A stretch of 64,000 nt of DNA from CAYZMS01 sp964479625 (GTDB lineage Bacteria > Bacteroidota > Bacteroidia > Chitinophagales > Saprospiraceae), in the NCBI GenBank assembly GCA_964479625.1, contig CAYZMS010000014.1, forward strand, positions 1-64,000, written 5' to 3'. The translations under genes and the position numbers were made by a program. How positions within the stretch are numbered: position 1 is the stretch's first letter; every line of letters starts with the position of its first letter. The notes beneath the pieces were generated by a model, which saw only the letters and a list, made by a program, of their open reading frames with translations, was not told the DNA's origin and searched no databases. Below, piece by piece: positions 23,107 through 32,044 of this stretch.

Positions 23107-24762
23107 CTACAACTCCAACAACTCCTTCGCATTTGCAATGGCCGAAGTTGTGGGAGGACTTTGGCTTAGCATGGTCGCGATGGCTTGGATACGTTCCGCT
23201 TCGTCCAGGGCTTTGACCTTGGTAACGGTACGATCCTTCTTTTCCTTTTTGTAAACAAAATAATGGGAATCAGCCTTGCTAGCCACCTGGGGGGAGTGGG
23301 TGATGGTGACCACCTGGTGTTCATCTGATAATTGCCGTAAAATTTGCCCCATCCTCAGTGCGACATCACCCGAAATGCCAGTATCAATCTCATCAAAAAT
23401 AAGGGTTGGTAGGGGGATGGCACTGGCCACCAGGGATTTGGTTACTAATGCCAGCCGGGAAAGCTCTCCTCCGGAAGCCACACTTCGGATGGGTTGCAAT
23501 CGACCTCCCTTGTTGGCAGCGAACAAGAACTGCACCTCATCCAGCCCGTCGGGGCCGAAGTCTTCCAGCTGAGTGAACTGAACCTCAAGGCGGGCATGCT
23601 CCATGGAAAGCAGGCTTAAGCGTTCGAGTACTGCGCATTGAAAGTCTGGTGCAACGTTTTGGCGAGCACCCCGCAGTTTAAGGGCTTGCTGCTTCAGGTT
23701 TTTTTCCTGTTCGGATATCTTCTTGGCAAGTTGCTCGCTTTGCTGACTGAGGTCGGCAAAGCTGTGGAGTCGTTTCTGCAAGTCTTCCTGTAAGTTGAGC
23801 AGGCCATTTACATCTGTGAGTTGGTGTTTATTTTGGAGGCGGTAAAGAAGGTCCAGTCTTTGTTGTACTTCTGATAACCTTTTCGGCTGGAATTCCACCT
23901 GACCGGCCTGGATCTCGAATTCATTGGAAAGGTCCTGGAGTTCTATGATCAGGCTCTGAAAACGGTCAGCCAATTGGTCAAAAGCGCTACCGGCCTTTCG
24001 GAGGCTCTGCAATTCCCGGCCAAGGGTCTCCAGTTGATCGACCAAAGCATTTTCTGATTCGGTCAAATGCTGCCGCGTTGTTCCGAGTATTTGCTGGATA
24101 TCCTCAGCATTCGAGAGTAAGGCCTCTTCCTCTTCCAGCTCTTCCTGTTCACCGGGCTGGAGGTTGGCCTTTTCTAGTTCATCGAGTTGAAACTGCAGGA
24201 AGTCACTTTCCTGCTGAGCGCGAATGCTTTCCTTTTGCCATTGTTCGAGTTGGCGGCGATTCTTTTGCAGGTCGGTAAATGCCTGCTGGTAAGTTTCAAG
24301 AGCAGCAGTTTGTCCGGCCAGCGCATCCAACATGCGCAGTTGATAGGAAGACTGGTGGATATCCAGTGTGTCGAATTGTTGGTGCAGGTCAAGCAAGGCA
24401 CCGCTTAATTCTTGCAGGATCTTCAGCGTCACCGGGCTATCATTGACAAAGGCCCGGGATTTTCCGGAAGGGGTTAATTCTCTTCGAATGATCACTTCCT
24501 CCTCGTAATCGATATCGTTTTGTTCAAAAAAAGGGCGGATCTGGTATTTACCAACCTGGAAAACTGCTTCCACCACACATTTTTCAGATTCGTCGTATAA
24601 TGCTTTGGTGTCGGCTCGCTTTCCCATGATCAAACCCAAGGCCCCAAGTAAGATAGACTTACCAGCCCCTGTTTCGCCGGTAATGATGGTCAACCCTTTG
24701 GCGAATTGAATATCCAGTTCTTCGATGATCGCATAGTTGCGAATGTATAAGCGGTGAATCAT
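23107..24762 (-). CDS. recN: DNA repair ATPase RecN
   Basis: 551 residues from the ATG at 24762, chosen because MIHRLYIRNYAIIEEL is the usual RecN start; an ATG 5 codons earlier is less likely. It is an SMC-like protein acting in repair of DNA double-strand breaks. Walker A (GETGAGKS) lies near residue 30, two long coiled-coil arms follow (about 150-360), then the signature region VASGGELSRLAL and Walker B LIFDEIDTGISG (about residue 455). It appears complete. Confidence 0.96.
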   Translation of the reverse strand: MIHRLYIRNYAIIEELDIQFAKGLTIITGETGAGKSILLGALGLIMGKRADTKALYDESEKCVVEAVFQVGKYQIRPFFEQNDIDYEEEVIIRRELTPSGKSRAFVNDSPVTLKILQELSGALLDLHQQFDTLDIHQSSYQLRMLDALAGQTAALETYQQAFTDLQKNRRQLEQWQKESIRAQQESDFLQFQLDELEKANLQPGEQEELEEEEALLSNAEDIQQILGTTRQHLTESENALVDQLETLGRELQSLRKAGSAFDQLADRFQSLIIELQDLSNEFEIQAGQVEFQPKRLSEVQQRLDLLYRLQNKHQLTDVNGLLNLQEDLQKRLHSFADLSQQSEQLAKKISEQEKNLKQQALKLRGARQNVAPDFQCAVLERLSLLSMEHARLEVQFTQLEDFGPDGLDEVQFLFAANKGGRLQPIRSVASGGELSRLALVTKSLVASAIPLPTLIFDEIDTGISGDVALRMGQILRQLSDEHQVVTITHSPQVASKADSHYFVYKKEKKDRTVTKVKALDEAERIQAIATMLSQSPPTTSAIANAKELLEL

Positions 24763-24833
24763 TCGATTTCCGTTCAATGTTACCGAAACCTAAAAATACG
24801 GCAATTGCCCTGAGAAAACGCGTATGAAATGCG

Positions 24834-24841
24834 TATTTTTG
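24834..24841 (+). promoter_or_regulatory. Candidate promoter -7 element for the lipoprotein at 24889
   Basis: TATTTTTG matches TAnnTTTG and lies 47 bp before the ATG. A TTG at 24805-24807 is 26 bp upstream, longer than the usual spacing. Confidence 0.35.
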
Positions 24842-24888
24842 TTTTCTTTTCAAAGAAGTAATTTTCCAAGAACCGAAAACGCAGATGC

Positions 24889-25377
24889 ATGCATAAAATT
24901 TGGATGGGACTTTTAGTGGTCGTTGTTGTAGCTTTGGCTGCCTGCCAGGATGATCATGCCGGCTTAACGGAACTGGATCTGCTGGACAAGGGATTTCCAG
25001 TAACTATTATGGCCCCAGACAGTGCCAAGGTAAAGGTTACCAACCTTGGCTTTATCCAGGACATTACGGTAGAGGGCGAGCGAGAGGATAATTATAGTAT
25101 CCAGATCTACGCTGAGCAAGCCAACACCAATGATGTTGCCCTGTTAAAATCTCGTCAGATGGAAGAGGTGAAAAGCAACCGTCTTTTTGCTCGCGTAGTG
25201 GAAGAAGATGAGAAAGGCTTTATTTATGAATTACGCATCGATTCCAAGCCCTTTTTCGGCTTTCGTTACGTACATATTCAGGGAGACCAGGCTTTTGTGT
25301 TTATGCCGGGGCTATCGACGACCTATTCAGAAGAACAAGCCAGAGACTTGTACAAGGCGGTGCAACAGAAAGGGTAA
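24889..25377 (+). CDS. Putative lipoprotein of unknown function
   Basis: 162 residues. A hydrophobic signal ends in the lipobox LAAC (cysteine near residue 19), so the mature protein should be lipid-anchored. The mature part has an acidic start (DDHAGLTELDLLDKGFPVTIMAPD) and a mixed alpha/beta sequence with DKGFIYELRIDSKPFFGFRYVHI. No family was recognised. It stands alone between recN and lepA. Confidence 0.75.
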   Translation: MHKIWMGLLVVVVVALAACQDDHAGLTELDLLDKGFPVTIMAPDSAKVKVTNLGFIQDITVEGEREDNYSIQIYAEQANTNDVALLKSRQMEEVKSNRLFARVVEEDEKGFIYELRIDSKPFFGFRYVHIQGDQAFVFMPGLSTTYSEEQARDLYKAVQQKG

Positions 25378-25437
25378 TCTGTTGTTCAAATTTTGGAGCT
25401 AACTTACTATTACCGAGCTTTCCAAATGGAATTGGCG

Positions 25438-25445
25438 TATATTTG
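25438..25445 (+). promoter_or_regulatory. Promoter -7 element of lepA
   Basis: TATATTTG matches TAnnTTTG and is 38 bp upstream of the lepA ATG at 25483. No clear -33 TTG is visible. Confidence 0.4.
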
Positions 25446-25482
25446 AATTTCGATTCCATTTGGGTCGAACTAACGTATTGGC

Positions 25483-27273
25483 ATGAAGAATATCCGTAAC
25501 TTTTGTGTAATCGCTCATATTGACCACGGCAAAAGTACCTTGTCGGACCGCCTTTTGGAATACACTAAGACCATTTCCGAAAGAGATATGAAGGCCCAGG
25601 CTCTGGATAGTATGGATTTGGAGCGAGAACGTGGTATTACCATTAAAAGCCACGCCATCCAAATGTATTACCAACATACAGATGGCGAGCAATATACTTT
25701 CAACCTGATCGACACGCCGGGCCACGTTGATTTTAGCTACGAGGTGTCTCGCTCTATAGCGGCTTGTGAAGGAGCTTTACTGCTTGTGGATGCCTCTCAG
25801 GGGATTCAGGCCCAGACGATCTCCAACCTCTACCTTGCCATTGAACACGACCTGGAGATCATTCCCATCCTGAATAAGGTAGACATGGAAAGTGCAATGG
25901 TTGAAGAAGTTTCCGACCAGATCATCGACCTGATCGGATGCGATAAGGAAGAGATCATTCTTGCCAGCGGTAAAACGGGCCTGGGAGTTGACCATATTCT
26001 CGCAGCCATAGTGGAACGGGTGCCTGCTCCCAAAGGAGACCCGAAGGCTCCCCTTCAGGCATTGATCTTCGATTCTGTTTTTAACCCATTTCGTGGAGTG
26101 ATCGCCTACTTTCGGGTGGTTAACGGGGTGCTTCGCAAAGGAGATTCCGTACGTTTTTTTCATACAGGATCAGACTATGAGGCAGATGAGATAGGTATTT
26201 TGCAAATGGATATGGTTCCCAAAAAGGAGATAAAAACCGGTGATGTGGGGTACATTATCACCGGGGTGAAAGAAAGTAAAGAAATTAAGGTAGGGGATAC
26301 CATAACGCATAGCGAACGAGCTGCAGAGGGTGGTATCCAGGGTTTTGAGGATGTTAAACCCATGGTGTTTGCGGGAATCTTCCCCATCGATAATGACGAT
26401 TTTGAAGACCTGCGGGAAAGCCTAGAAAAATTACAACTGAACGACGCCTCTTTGGTTTTCGAGCCAGAAACTTCCGCCGCCCTGGGCTATGGTTTCCGTT
26501 GCGGCTTCCTCGGCATGCTACACCTGGAGATCATTCAGGAGCGCCTTGCTCGCGAGTTCGATATGGATGTGATCACTACGGTGCCTAACGTGAGTTATTT
26601 TGCCAACCTCAATAGTGGAGAGCAAATTCAATTGCGCACTCCTTCCGATATGCCTGATGTGACTAAGATCGATTCGGTAGAAGAGCCTTATATTGAAGCC
26701 CAGATCATTACCCAACCGGACTATATCGGAACGATAATGACCCTCTGCATGGAAAAGCGCGGGGAGCTTCTGAAACAGAATTATCTCACTACCGATAGGG
26801 TGGAACTTTCTTTCGAATTACCGCTGGCGGAGATCGTGTTTGATTTCTATGATCGCCTGAAGTCTCTCTCTCGGGGCTACGCCTCTTTTGACTACCAGCC
26901 CAGTGGATATCGGGTTTCAGACCTTGTTAAACTGGATATCCTTTTAAACGGACAGGCTGTAGATGCCCTATCGGCTTTGGTTCACCGGGACAAAGCAGAA
27001 TCCTTTGGTCGAAAAATCTGCAAACGGCTCAAGGAACTACTGCCCCGTCAACAATTTATGATCGCTATCCAAGCTGCCGTTGGAGCCAAGGTGATCGCAA
27101 GAGAAACCATTTCTGCCCTTCGTAAAGATGTTACCGCTAAATGTTACGGGGGGGATATTTCCCGTAAGCGTAAATTGCTGGAAAAACAGAAAAAGGGTAA
27201 AAAGCGTATGCGGCAGATAGGCAATGTGGAAGTGCCTCAAAAAACCTTTTTGGATGTCCTCAAACTGGAATAA
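25483..27273 (+). CDS. lepA: Elongation factor 4 (LepA), back-translocating ribosomal GTPase
   Basis: 596 residues, the normal length. The GTPase motifs are visible: IAHIDHGKSTL (G1), RGITIK (G2), DTPGHVDF (G3) and NKVDM (G4). The C-terminal LepA-specific region is complete (SALVHRDKAESFGRKICKRLKELLPRQQFMIAIQAAVG) and ends in a basic tail. It acts on stalled or mistranslocated ribosomes. Single gene with its own promoter element. Confidence 0.97.
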   Translation: MKNIRNFCVIAHIDHGKSTLSDRLLEYTKTISERDMKAQALDSMDLERERGITIKSHAIQMYYQHTDGEQYTFNLIDTPGHVDFSYEVSRSIAACEGALLLVDASQGIQAQTISNLYLAIEHDLEIIPILNKVDMESAMVEEVSDQIIDLIGCDKEEIILASGKTGLGVDHILAAIVERVPAPKGDPKAPLQALIFDSVFNPFRGVIAYFRVVNGVLRKGDSVRFFHTGSDYEADEIGILQMDMVPKKEIKTGDVGYIITGVKESKEIKVGDTITHSERAAEGGIQGFEDVKPMVFAGIFPIDNDDFEDLRESLEKLQLNDASLVFEPETSAALGYGFRCGFLGMLHLEIIQERLAREFDMDVITTVPNVSYFANLNSGEQIQLRTPSDMPDVTKIDSVEEPYIEAQIITQPDYIGTIMTLCMEKRGELLKQNYLTTDRVELSFELPLAEIVFDFYDRLKSLSRGYASFDYQPSGYRVSDLVKLDILLNGQAVDALSALVHRDKAESFGRKICKRLKELLPRQQFMIAIQAAVGAKVIARETISALRKDVTAKCYGGDISRKRKLLEKQKKGKKRMRQIGNVEVPQKTFLDVLKLE

Positions 27274-27394
27274 TTCCCCTTGCTGTTAATGGAATGACCT
27301 GCTCCTCTTTTACACGAACTACCTGGACCGAGTTTTCCAGGGTAAAGTGAAAATATGGGGTGAGGACTTGTAAAATGTCAAGCTTAGGAGGCAT
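27260..27394 (-). CDS. Possible 44-residue micro-ORF antisense to the end of lepA
   Basis: An ATG at 27394 is preceded on the minus strand by a perfect AGGAGG 7 nt upstream, an exceptional Shine-Dalgarno for this genome. The 44 codons (MPPKLDILQVL... ending GIIPV) have a protein-like composition. The stop lies inside the lepA 3' end. The AGGAGG is also one arm of an inverted repeat (AGGAGG/CCTCCT), so the resemblance may be fortuitous. Low confidence. Confidence 0.3.
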   Translation of the reverse strand: MPPKLDILQVLTPYFHFTLENSVQVVRVKEEQVIPLTARGIIPV

Positions 27395-27395
27395 T

Positions 27396-27497
27396 TTAAT
27401 ACCTCCTGCTGCTTTTGTTCGATGGTAAAAGTGTCTCTCCGAAAATTACGCCTCCTCCGATCAGAAAGGCGCCTAACATGATGTAAAGTACTAGCAT
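27396..27497 (-). CDS. Possible 33-residue membrane micro-protein
   Basis: From the ATG at 27497, 33 codons encode a single hydrophobic helix (MLVLYIMLGAFLIGGGVIFG) followed by a polar basic tail ending KSSRRY. This is the classic layout of a small inner-membrane protein. It sits one base upstream of the next micro-ORF, so the two could be translated together. No homologue can be named. Confidence 0.4.
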   Translation of the reverse strand: MLVLYIMLGAFLIGGGVIFGETLLPSNKSSRRY

Positions 27498-27532
27498 GAT
27501 CCCAAGTTTTAGAGAATTACATAGATAGCCGT

Positions 27533-27555
27533 GGATGCATTCTCGCATCCCTTTT
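27533..27555 (+). terminator. Terminator-like hairpin
   Basis: GGATGC (27533-27538) pairs with GCATCC (27545-27550), followed by CTTTTT. It lies about 260 bp after the lepA stop on the same strand and may be its distal terminator. Confidence 0.4.
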
Positions 27556-28133
27556 TAAAAGTGGTTTTAAATTCGAATGTTAATGAAGGACTAATACGGA
27601 GCCAGCCGGCCTTCTGGTTCTGCAGTTAGTCCTGAACCGGGCTTTTAAGAACGCTACCAGATTTTAGGTGCTTCCAGGATAAATCCTGAGCGACAACTAA
27701 AAATTGCATTTGCAATGTTTAGAAAATCCCTGGGATTCATCCAGGGTATATCCTTTTAGTATAACTGCTGAAAAATGCTCATTTACCGCCCCGCTTGGCG
27801 GGGTGAAATGTTCATGGGAGAGATGAAGGAATAAAATCCTTTTCGGTGTCGAAATTAAAAATTTTCTTTGGAGAATAATAAAGACGCTCCCTTAAAAGAC
27901 AAAACCCACACATAATTTGAAAAATTATGTTTTGAGTTATTACTGCCTTGTGCTATAGAATTTTGCTGAGAACGCTACTTTGCTGAGGTTCATATTCGAT
28001 AATGCTAATATGCTAAAAATAAATTAAAATGTTAAAGAATTCCTAAGGAAATTTTCAGGTAAAGGAAAATAACTGCTGGGCATGCCCTGCCAGCATAACC
28101 ATTAGCAAGAGGGGGAAGGTTGGTTTAATGCTA
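27556..28133. other. Hairpin-rich non-coding stretch between lepA and the GbsR-type gene
   Basis: About 580 bp with no plausible gene but many short inverted repeats: AGGACTAA/TTAGTCCT (27587/27626, with a nested GAGCCAG/CTGGTTC), CCCTGG/CCAGGG (27728/27741), CCCCGC/GCGGGG (27789/27798), ACATAATTT/AAATTATGT (27910/27922, followed by TTTT) and TGCTGG/CCAGCA (28074/28090). It could be one or more structured RNAs, remnants of small mobile repeats, or a set of terminators. Confidence 0.5.
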
Positions 28134-28634
28134 TTATTTGATCATTTTCAGAAAAGTTCCCATAAACCAGTTGGATTCTGCCTGGATTAGCGATTCCAGG
28201 GTAGAGTCTGCCTTACTCGAAAAGAGTTTAATATCCTTTATGACCTCAGAGAAGGCTTGAGAGGCTTCATCTACAGGTTCCACACTGGATAGCTCATCCA
28301 ATACTTTGTTTATGGGTTCAAGCTCTTTCTTTTTCCGATTTTGGATGATTTGCTTGACAACGGTCCACATGTCTTTCTCCGCAATAAAAAACTCTTTTCG
28401 TTCACCGGGCTTTAGCTCCTTATAAACCAACCCCCAGTCGATGAGAGCACGAATATTCATATTCGCATTGCCCCGCGATATCTGCAATTCCTCCATGATA
28501 TCGTCGGCGGATAACGCATCAGGGGATATTAAAAGCAGCGCATGTATCTGCGCCATAGTTCTATTAATGCCCCAATTTGAACCCAGCGAGCCCCAGGCCT
28601 GTAAAAACTTTTCCTTACCCTCTTTTAGTTCCAT
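28134..28634 (-). CDS. GbsR/MarR-family transcriptional regulator
   Basis: 166 residues. A winged helix-turn-helix (IHALLLISPDALSADDIMEELQISRGNANMNIRALIDWGLVYKE) is followed by a helical C-terminal half, as in GbsR-type MarR proteins. In Bacillus, GbsR controls glycine-betaine synthesis; in Bacteroidota the targets vary. The gene lies downstream of gcvT on the same strand. No betaine or osmolyte genes are in the window, so the function remains open. Confidence 0.88.
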   Translation of the reverse strand: MELKEGKEKFLQAWGSLGSNWGINRTMAQIHALLLISPDALSADDIMEELQISRGNANMNIRALIDWGLVYKELKPGERKEFFIAEKDMWTVVKQIIQNRKKKELEPINKVLDELSSVEPVDEASQAFSEVIKDIKLFSSKADSTLESLIQAESNWFMGTFLKMIK

Positions 28635-28755
28635 AATAAATACATTCTGTAAATGAAAAACCAGGCAGCAAGCTCATGAAGACACTGCTAGTCCGAATTA
28701 GGGACAATAAAACGAGAGTAAAAGTTTCAATAATTATTGAAAATAAGGAAAAAAC

Positions 28756-29859
28756 TTACTTGACGAAAGGGGGCTGTGTAATTATTGCCGGTATTTTCTT
28801 CCTTCCGGCATCGATCATAAACTTGGTACCTGGGGTAGCCAGGGCCGCTTCAACATACCCCAGCCCAATTGGGTAAGCCAGGGATGGAGACATGGTTCCT
28901 GAAGTTACCCTTCCGACGGGCTTTCCCGATACATCCTCTATGGAATACCCCTGGCGGGGAATCCGACGTCCTCCCGTAGTAAAGCCAATCAGTTTGCGTT
29001 GAACACCCTCCTCCTTTTGCCTGAGCAAAAAGTCACGGTCAATGAAATCACCTTTCTTAAATTTAGTAATCCAGCCCAGGCCGGCTTCTAAAGGAGAAGT
29101 GGTATCATCAATATCGTTACCATATAAGCAGAAGCCTTTTTCAAGCCGCAAGGTGTCTCGCGCTCCAAGGCCTACAGGGGAGATCCCGTAGGGCTCCCCG
29201 GTTTTAAAAACGGCATTCCAGAGTTCAGGGGCTGCTTCTGCACTAACATACAACTCAAAGCCACCCGAGCCAGTATAACCCGTAGCCGAAATAAGGACAT
29301 TGTCGATTCCGGCCATACTCCCTTTGGTAAAGGTGTAAAACTTCAGGGCATCCAGGTCTACTTCGGTCAACCCCTTTAAAGCTTTAACGGCAAGTGGTCC
29401 CTGCACAGCCAGCAGGGCCGTCTCATCAGAAATATTGATCAGGTTGGCGTCGAAATCATTTTGTGATTTGATCCAATTCCAGTCCTTTTCAATATTGGAG
29501 GCGTTTACCACCAACATATAAGCCGGTTCTGATGCCTTTTCCATGTTTTCAGGCAAACGATATACCAGCAAATCATCTACGATCCCTCCCTTGCCATTAG
29601 GCAGGCAGGTGTATTGTGCCTGCCCGGCTTCCAGACGAGAAGCATCGTTGGTAGTTACCTTTTGGATAAGATCCAAGGCTTGCCTGCCACGAACTATGAA
29701 CTCTCCCATATGGGAGACATCGAAAACGCCAACTCCTTTACGGACTGCTTCGTGTTCTTCTTTAATCCCTTTATAGGAAACCGGCATGTTAAAACCGGCA
29801 AAATCAACCATTTTAGCTCCAGCTTGGAGATGTTTTTCGGTTAAGGGCGTATTTTTCAT
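28756..29859 (-). CDS. gcvT: Aminomethyltransferase, T protein of the glycine cleavage system
   Basis: 367 residues. It transfers the methylene carbon from the aminomethyl-lipoyl GcvH to tetrahydrofolate and releases ammonia. The N-terminal FAGFNMPVSYKGIKEEHEAVRKGVGVFDVSHMGE is diagnostic, followed by TNDASRLEAGQAQYTCL and the LRLEKGFCLYGNDID region. Complete. It works with gcvP at 7544-10420, which is a separate unit here. Confidence 0.96.
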   Translation of the reverse strand: MKNTPLTEKHLQAGAKMVDFAGFNMPVSYKGIKEEHEAVRKGVGVFDVSHMGEFIVRGRQALDLIQKVTTNDASRLEAGQAQYTCLPNGKGGIVDDLLVYRLPENMEKASEPAYMLVVNASNIEKDWNWIKSQNDFDANLINISDETALLAVQGPLAVKALKGLTEVDLDALKFYTFTKGSMAGIDNVLISATGYTGSGGFELYVSAEAAPELWNAVFKTGEPYGISPVGLGARDTLRLEKGFCLYGNDIDDTTSPLEAGLGWITKFKKGDFIDRDFLLRQKEEGVQRKLIGFTTGGRRIPRQGYSIEDVSGKPVGRVTSGTMSPSLAYPIGLGYVEAALATPGTKFMIDAGRKKIPAIITQPPFVK

Positions 29860-29924
29860 GTTAAATGTCTCGTTTTTCGGTTTTGAAGGTGTGTTGGCAA
29901 GTCTTGCTCTGTTTTCAGGGGGGG

Positions 29925-31925
29925 CTAACGGGCTACATGCACCTCCAGTATTCTGTCCCCGATGCTGAGTTCATGGACGACCTCCATTCCTTCCTTGATT
30001 CGGGCAAAGATAGTATAATTCCCATCCAGGTGGGGAGTGGGGGAGTGGGTTATGAAGAATTGGACGCCTTCGGTATGCCGACCTGCAGATGCCATACCCA
30101 CCAGGCCCGTTTGGTTGTAATAAAGCGGAGGTAGCTCTGACCGGATGCTGTAATCCAGGCTGCCGTAACCGTCCCCGCGGGGGCAACCGCCCTGCGCTAC
30201 AAAGTTGGGTACTACCCGGTGAAAGGTTTTGTTATTAAAGTATCCCGACCGGGCTAATTCAACAAAATTCAAAACGGTGGCCGGAGCGCTGGAGGGTAGA
30301 AAGTCCATTCGAATAGTCCCCTTTTCGGTCCTGATCTCCGCTTCAAATTCTTTATTGATAGATGTCAGTAAATCCCAGGGGATAGGGTGGTTGAAGGCTG
30401 GCCTTTGTGGCTCCGGAGCTTTTTCACCCCTCAAACTGCTAATGGCAGATTGCAGGACATTGAAGGTCTCTACTTCCCGGGGGAGTTCAAGCTGTTGAAG
30501 CAGCGTGTCCAGGAAGTTGGTATTTGATAAATACCTGGCATAGTTTGGAGATTCGTGCTGGAGTAGGGGAGCCAATTCTGCGATCATTCCAGAGTCACCG
30601 GATTGCAGGCCCTCCTCCAAAAAGAAAGCTATCTCCCGGGCAACCCGATTTGCGCTGCTTCGAAAAAAGGACTGGAAATCTTCCCGTTGTGCAATGCGCC
30701 TTAGAGTAGAAGCAGCGGTAGTTCTAACCACCGGGGCTTCGTGCTCAAAGCCTAATCGCCTTACCAGCCGGTAATTCCAGGGGTATTCCCCCAAAGCAGT
30801 CAACCAGGCCGCCTGTGAATAAGGGTTGGAAGCGGTTTGGTATTTGCGTCTGATCTCCCGGTTGATGAATTCCCGGTAGTCGGTGTAATAGAGGGGCAGG
30901 TGTTTTTGTGTAGCCTGGTAAAGTACAGCGCTTACCCGCCAATGAACACTATCCTTAGCCAGTCTCCAGTAATCAGTTGCATTTTTGGAAAGGCCGGATT
31001 CATAAAAAAAATTAGCGGCAGTAAGGGCTAGCTGTTGATTCGTTGCCTTTAAAAGCGGCTCTGCGATCATGGCCACGCTATCATATTCGAATTGACTGAG
31101 TGCCCTGATAGCATTGACCTGAATGCGATAGTCCGTTTCCGATTGAAGTATTTTTTCGAAAAAAGGGATTTGCTCGGCCTTCCCGCTTCGCCCCAATGCA
31201 CTAATTAGTTCCATCTTTATAGTAGGGTCCGTTTCGTTTTCGAAAACAGTCCTTAATTCATCTTCAAAGCCGTCCAGGTCCACCGGGAATCGCCCCAGGT
31301 ATTCGGCTGCATATAATCGAGCCTCTGGAAAAAGTTCCGGCTCCTGCAGTAACTCCACCATTCGGTTTACAGCAGCTTCGGTATACTTGCTCTTGAGGCC
31401 AAACCGATAAAGGCCTTTTACCTGGCTGGTGATCAGATGAGTATCCCGGATCTGGTAGGTTTCAATAGTGCTCAAAAAGTCGAGGGTCTCCTCAGTACCA
31501 CACTTCCCCACCGCTTCTAAAATGGCAGCATTGCTCACTGCATATACTCCCGCAGTATCCTGGCTTTCAAAGTGTTTGATAAGTGGCCCTTCCGCCATGG
31601 AGGTCCCGGTTTGACCAAGGGCATAGGCAGCAGCAGCCCGGACCGGCGGGGCAAGATCCTTCAACAGGGTGACCAAGGAATCTACATGGTCTTCAGATCC
31701 AAAGGAGCCAAAAGCCCGGGCCGAGAGGTAACGAAAATCCGGATTGGGATGCCTGAAATAACGATAAAGGCTATCCGCCTGTTGACGATCCTGAAAGGTG
31801 AAGATCTTTTGAACGATCGGATCGTTTAGGTCGACAACAACTTCCGTAGGGATGGGTTCTTCGTAGGGAAGACAAGCCGTCAATAATAGGAGGAGGATGA
31901 AACAATACCAAAGGGCGTACTTCAT
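29925..31925 (-). CDS. Lipoprotein with HEAT-like repeats and C-terminal cyclophilin (peptidyl-prolyl isomerase) domain
   Basis: 666 residues. The signal ends at a lipobox LLTAC, so the protein is probably lipid-anchored in the envelope. About 450 residues of HEAT-type helical repeats follow (for example APPVRAAAAYALGQTG and IKMELISALGRSG). The C-terminal 160 residues are a cyclophilin-type isomerase: FHRVVPNFVAQGGCPRGDGYG, then QFFITHSPTPHLDGNYTIFARI. It may act as a chaperone-like isomerase on envelope proteins, with the repeats as a docking surface; this is inferred from the domains. It lies 65 bp upstream of gcvT on the same strand. Confidence 0.9.
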   Translation of the reverse strand: MKYALWYCFILLLLLTACLPYEEPIPTEVVVDLNDPIVQKIFTFQDRQQADSLYRYFRHPNPDFRYLSARAFGSFGSEDHVDSLVTLLKDLAPPVRAAAAYALGQTGTSMAEGPLIKHFESQDTAGVYAVSNAAILEAVGKCGTEETLDFLSTIETYQIRDTHLITSQVKGLYRFGLKSKYTEAAVNRMVELLQEPELFPEARLYAAEYLGRFPVDLDGFEDELRTVFENETDPTIKMELISALGRSGKAEQIPFFEKILQSETDYRIQVNAIRALSQFEYDSVAMIAEPLLKATNQQLALTAANFFYESGLSKNATDYWRLAKDSVHWRVSAVLYQATQKHLPLYYTDYREFINREIRRKYQTASNPYSQAAWLTALGEYPWNYRLVRRLGFEHEAPVVRTTAASTLRRIAQREDFQSFFRSSANRVAREIAFFLEEGLQSGDSGMIAELAPLLQHESPNYARYLSNTNFLDTLLQQLELPREVETFNVLQSAISSLRGEKAPEPQRPAFNHPIPWDLLTSINKEFEAEIRTEKGTIRMDFLPSSAPATVLNFVELARSGYFNNKTFHRVVPNFVAQGGCPRGDGYGSLDYSIRSELPPLYYNQTGLVGMASAGRHTEGVQFFITHSPTPHLDGNYTIFARIKEGMEVVHELSIGDRILEVHVAR

Positions 31926-32044
31926 AAAGGGACACTTTCTGTTTTTCCGGGGCTAAGAATTAATTCGAAAACACCTGAACAGGAAGTAGGATATACCTAT
32001 TAGGTATCTGGAGGCCTTCAGGCTCTTTTTCTGATTGAAGGATC

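Noticed and set aside
22902..23138. Minus-strand frame of 78 codons between recN and the small protein
   Set aside because: It starts inside recN in another frame, has Cys/Trp/Arg-rich non-protein-like beginning and no ribosome or promoter signal.
25777..26163. Minus-strand frame opposite lepA
   Set aside because: lepA is intact and highly conserved here; the antisense frame has no family features.
28134..29859. GbsR gene and gcvT as a betaine or glycine osmolyte operon
   Set aside because: No betaine synthesis or transport gene is near; adjacency to gcvT alone is weak evidence.
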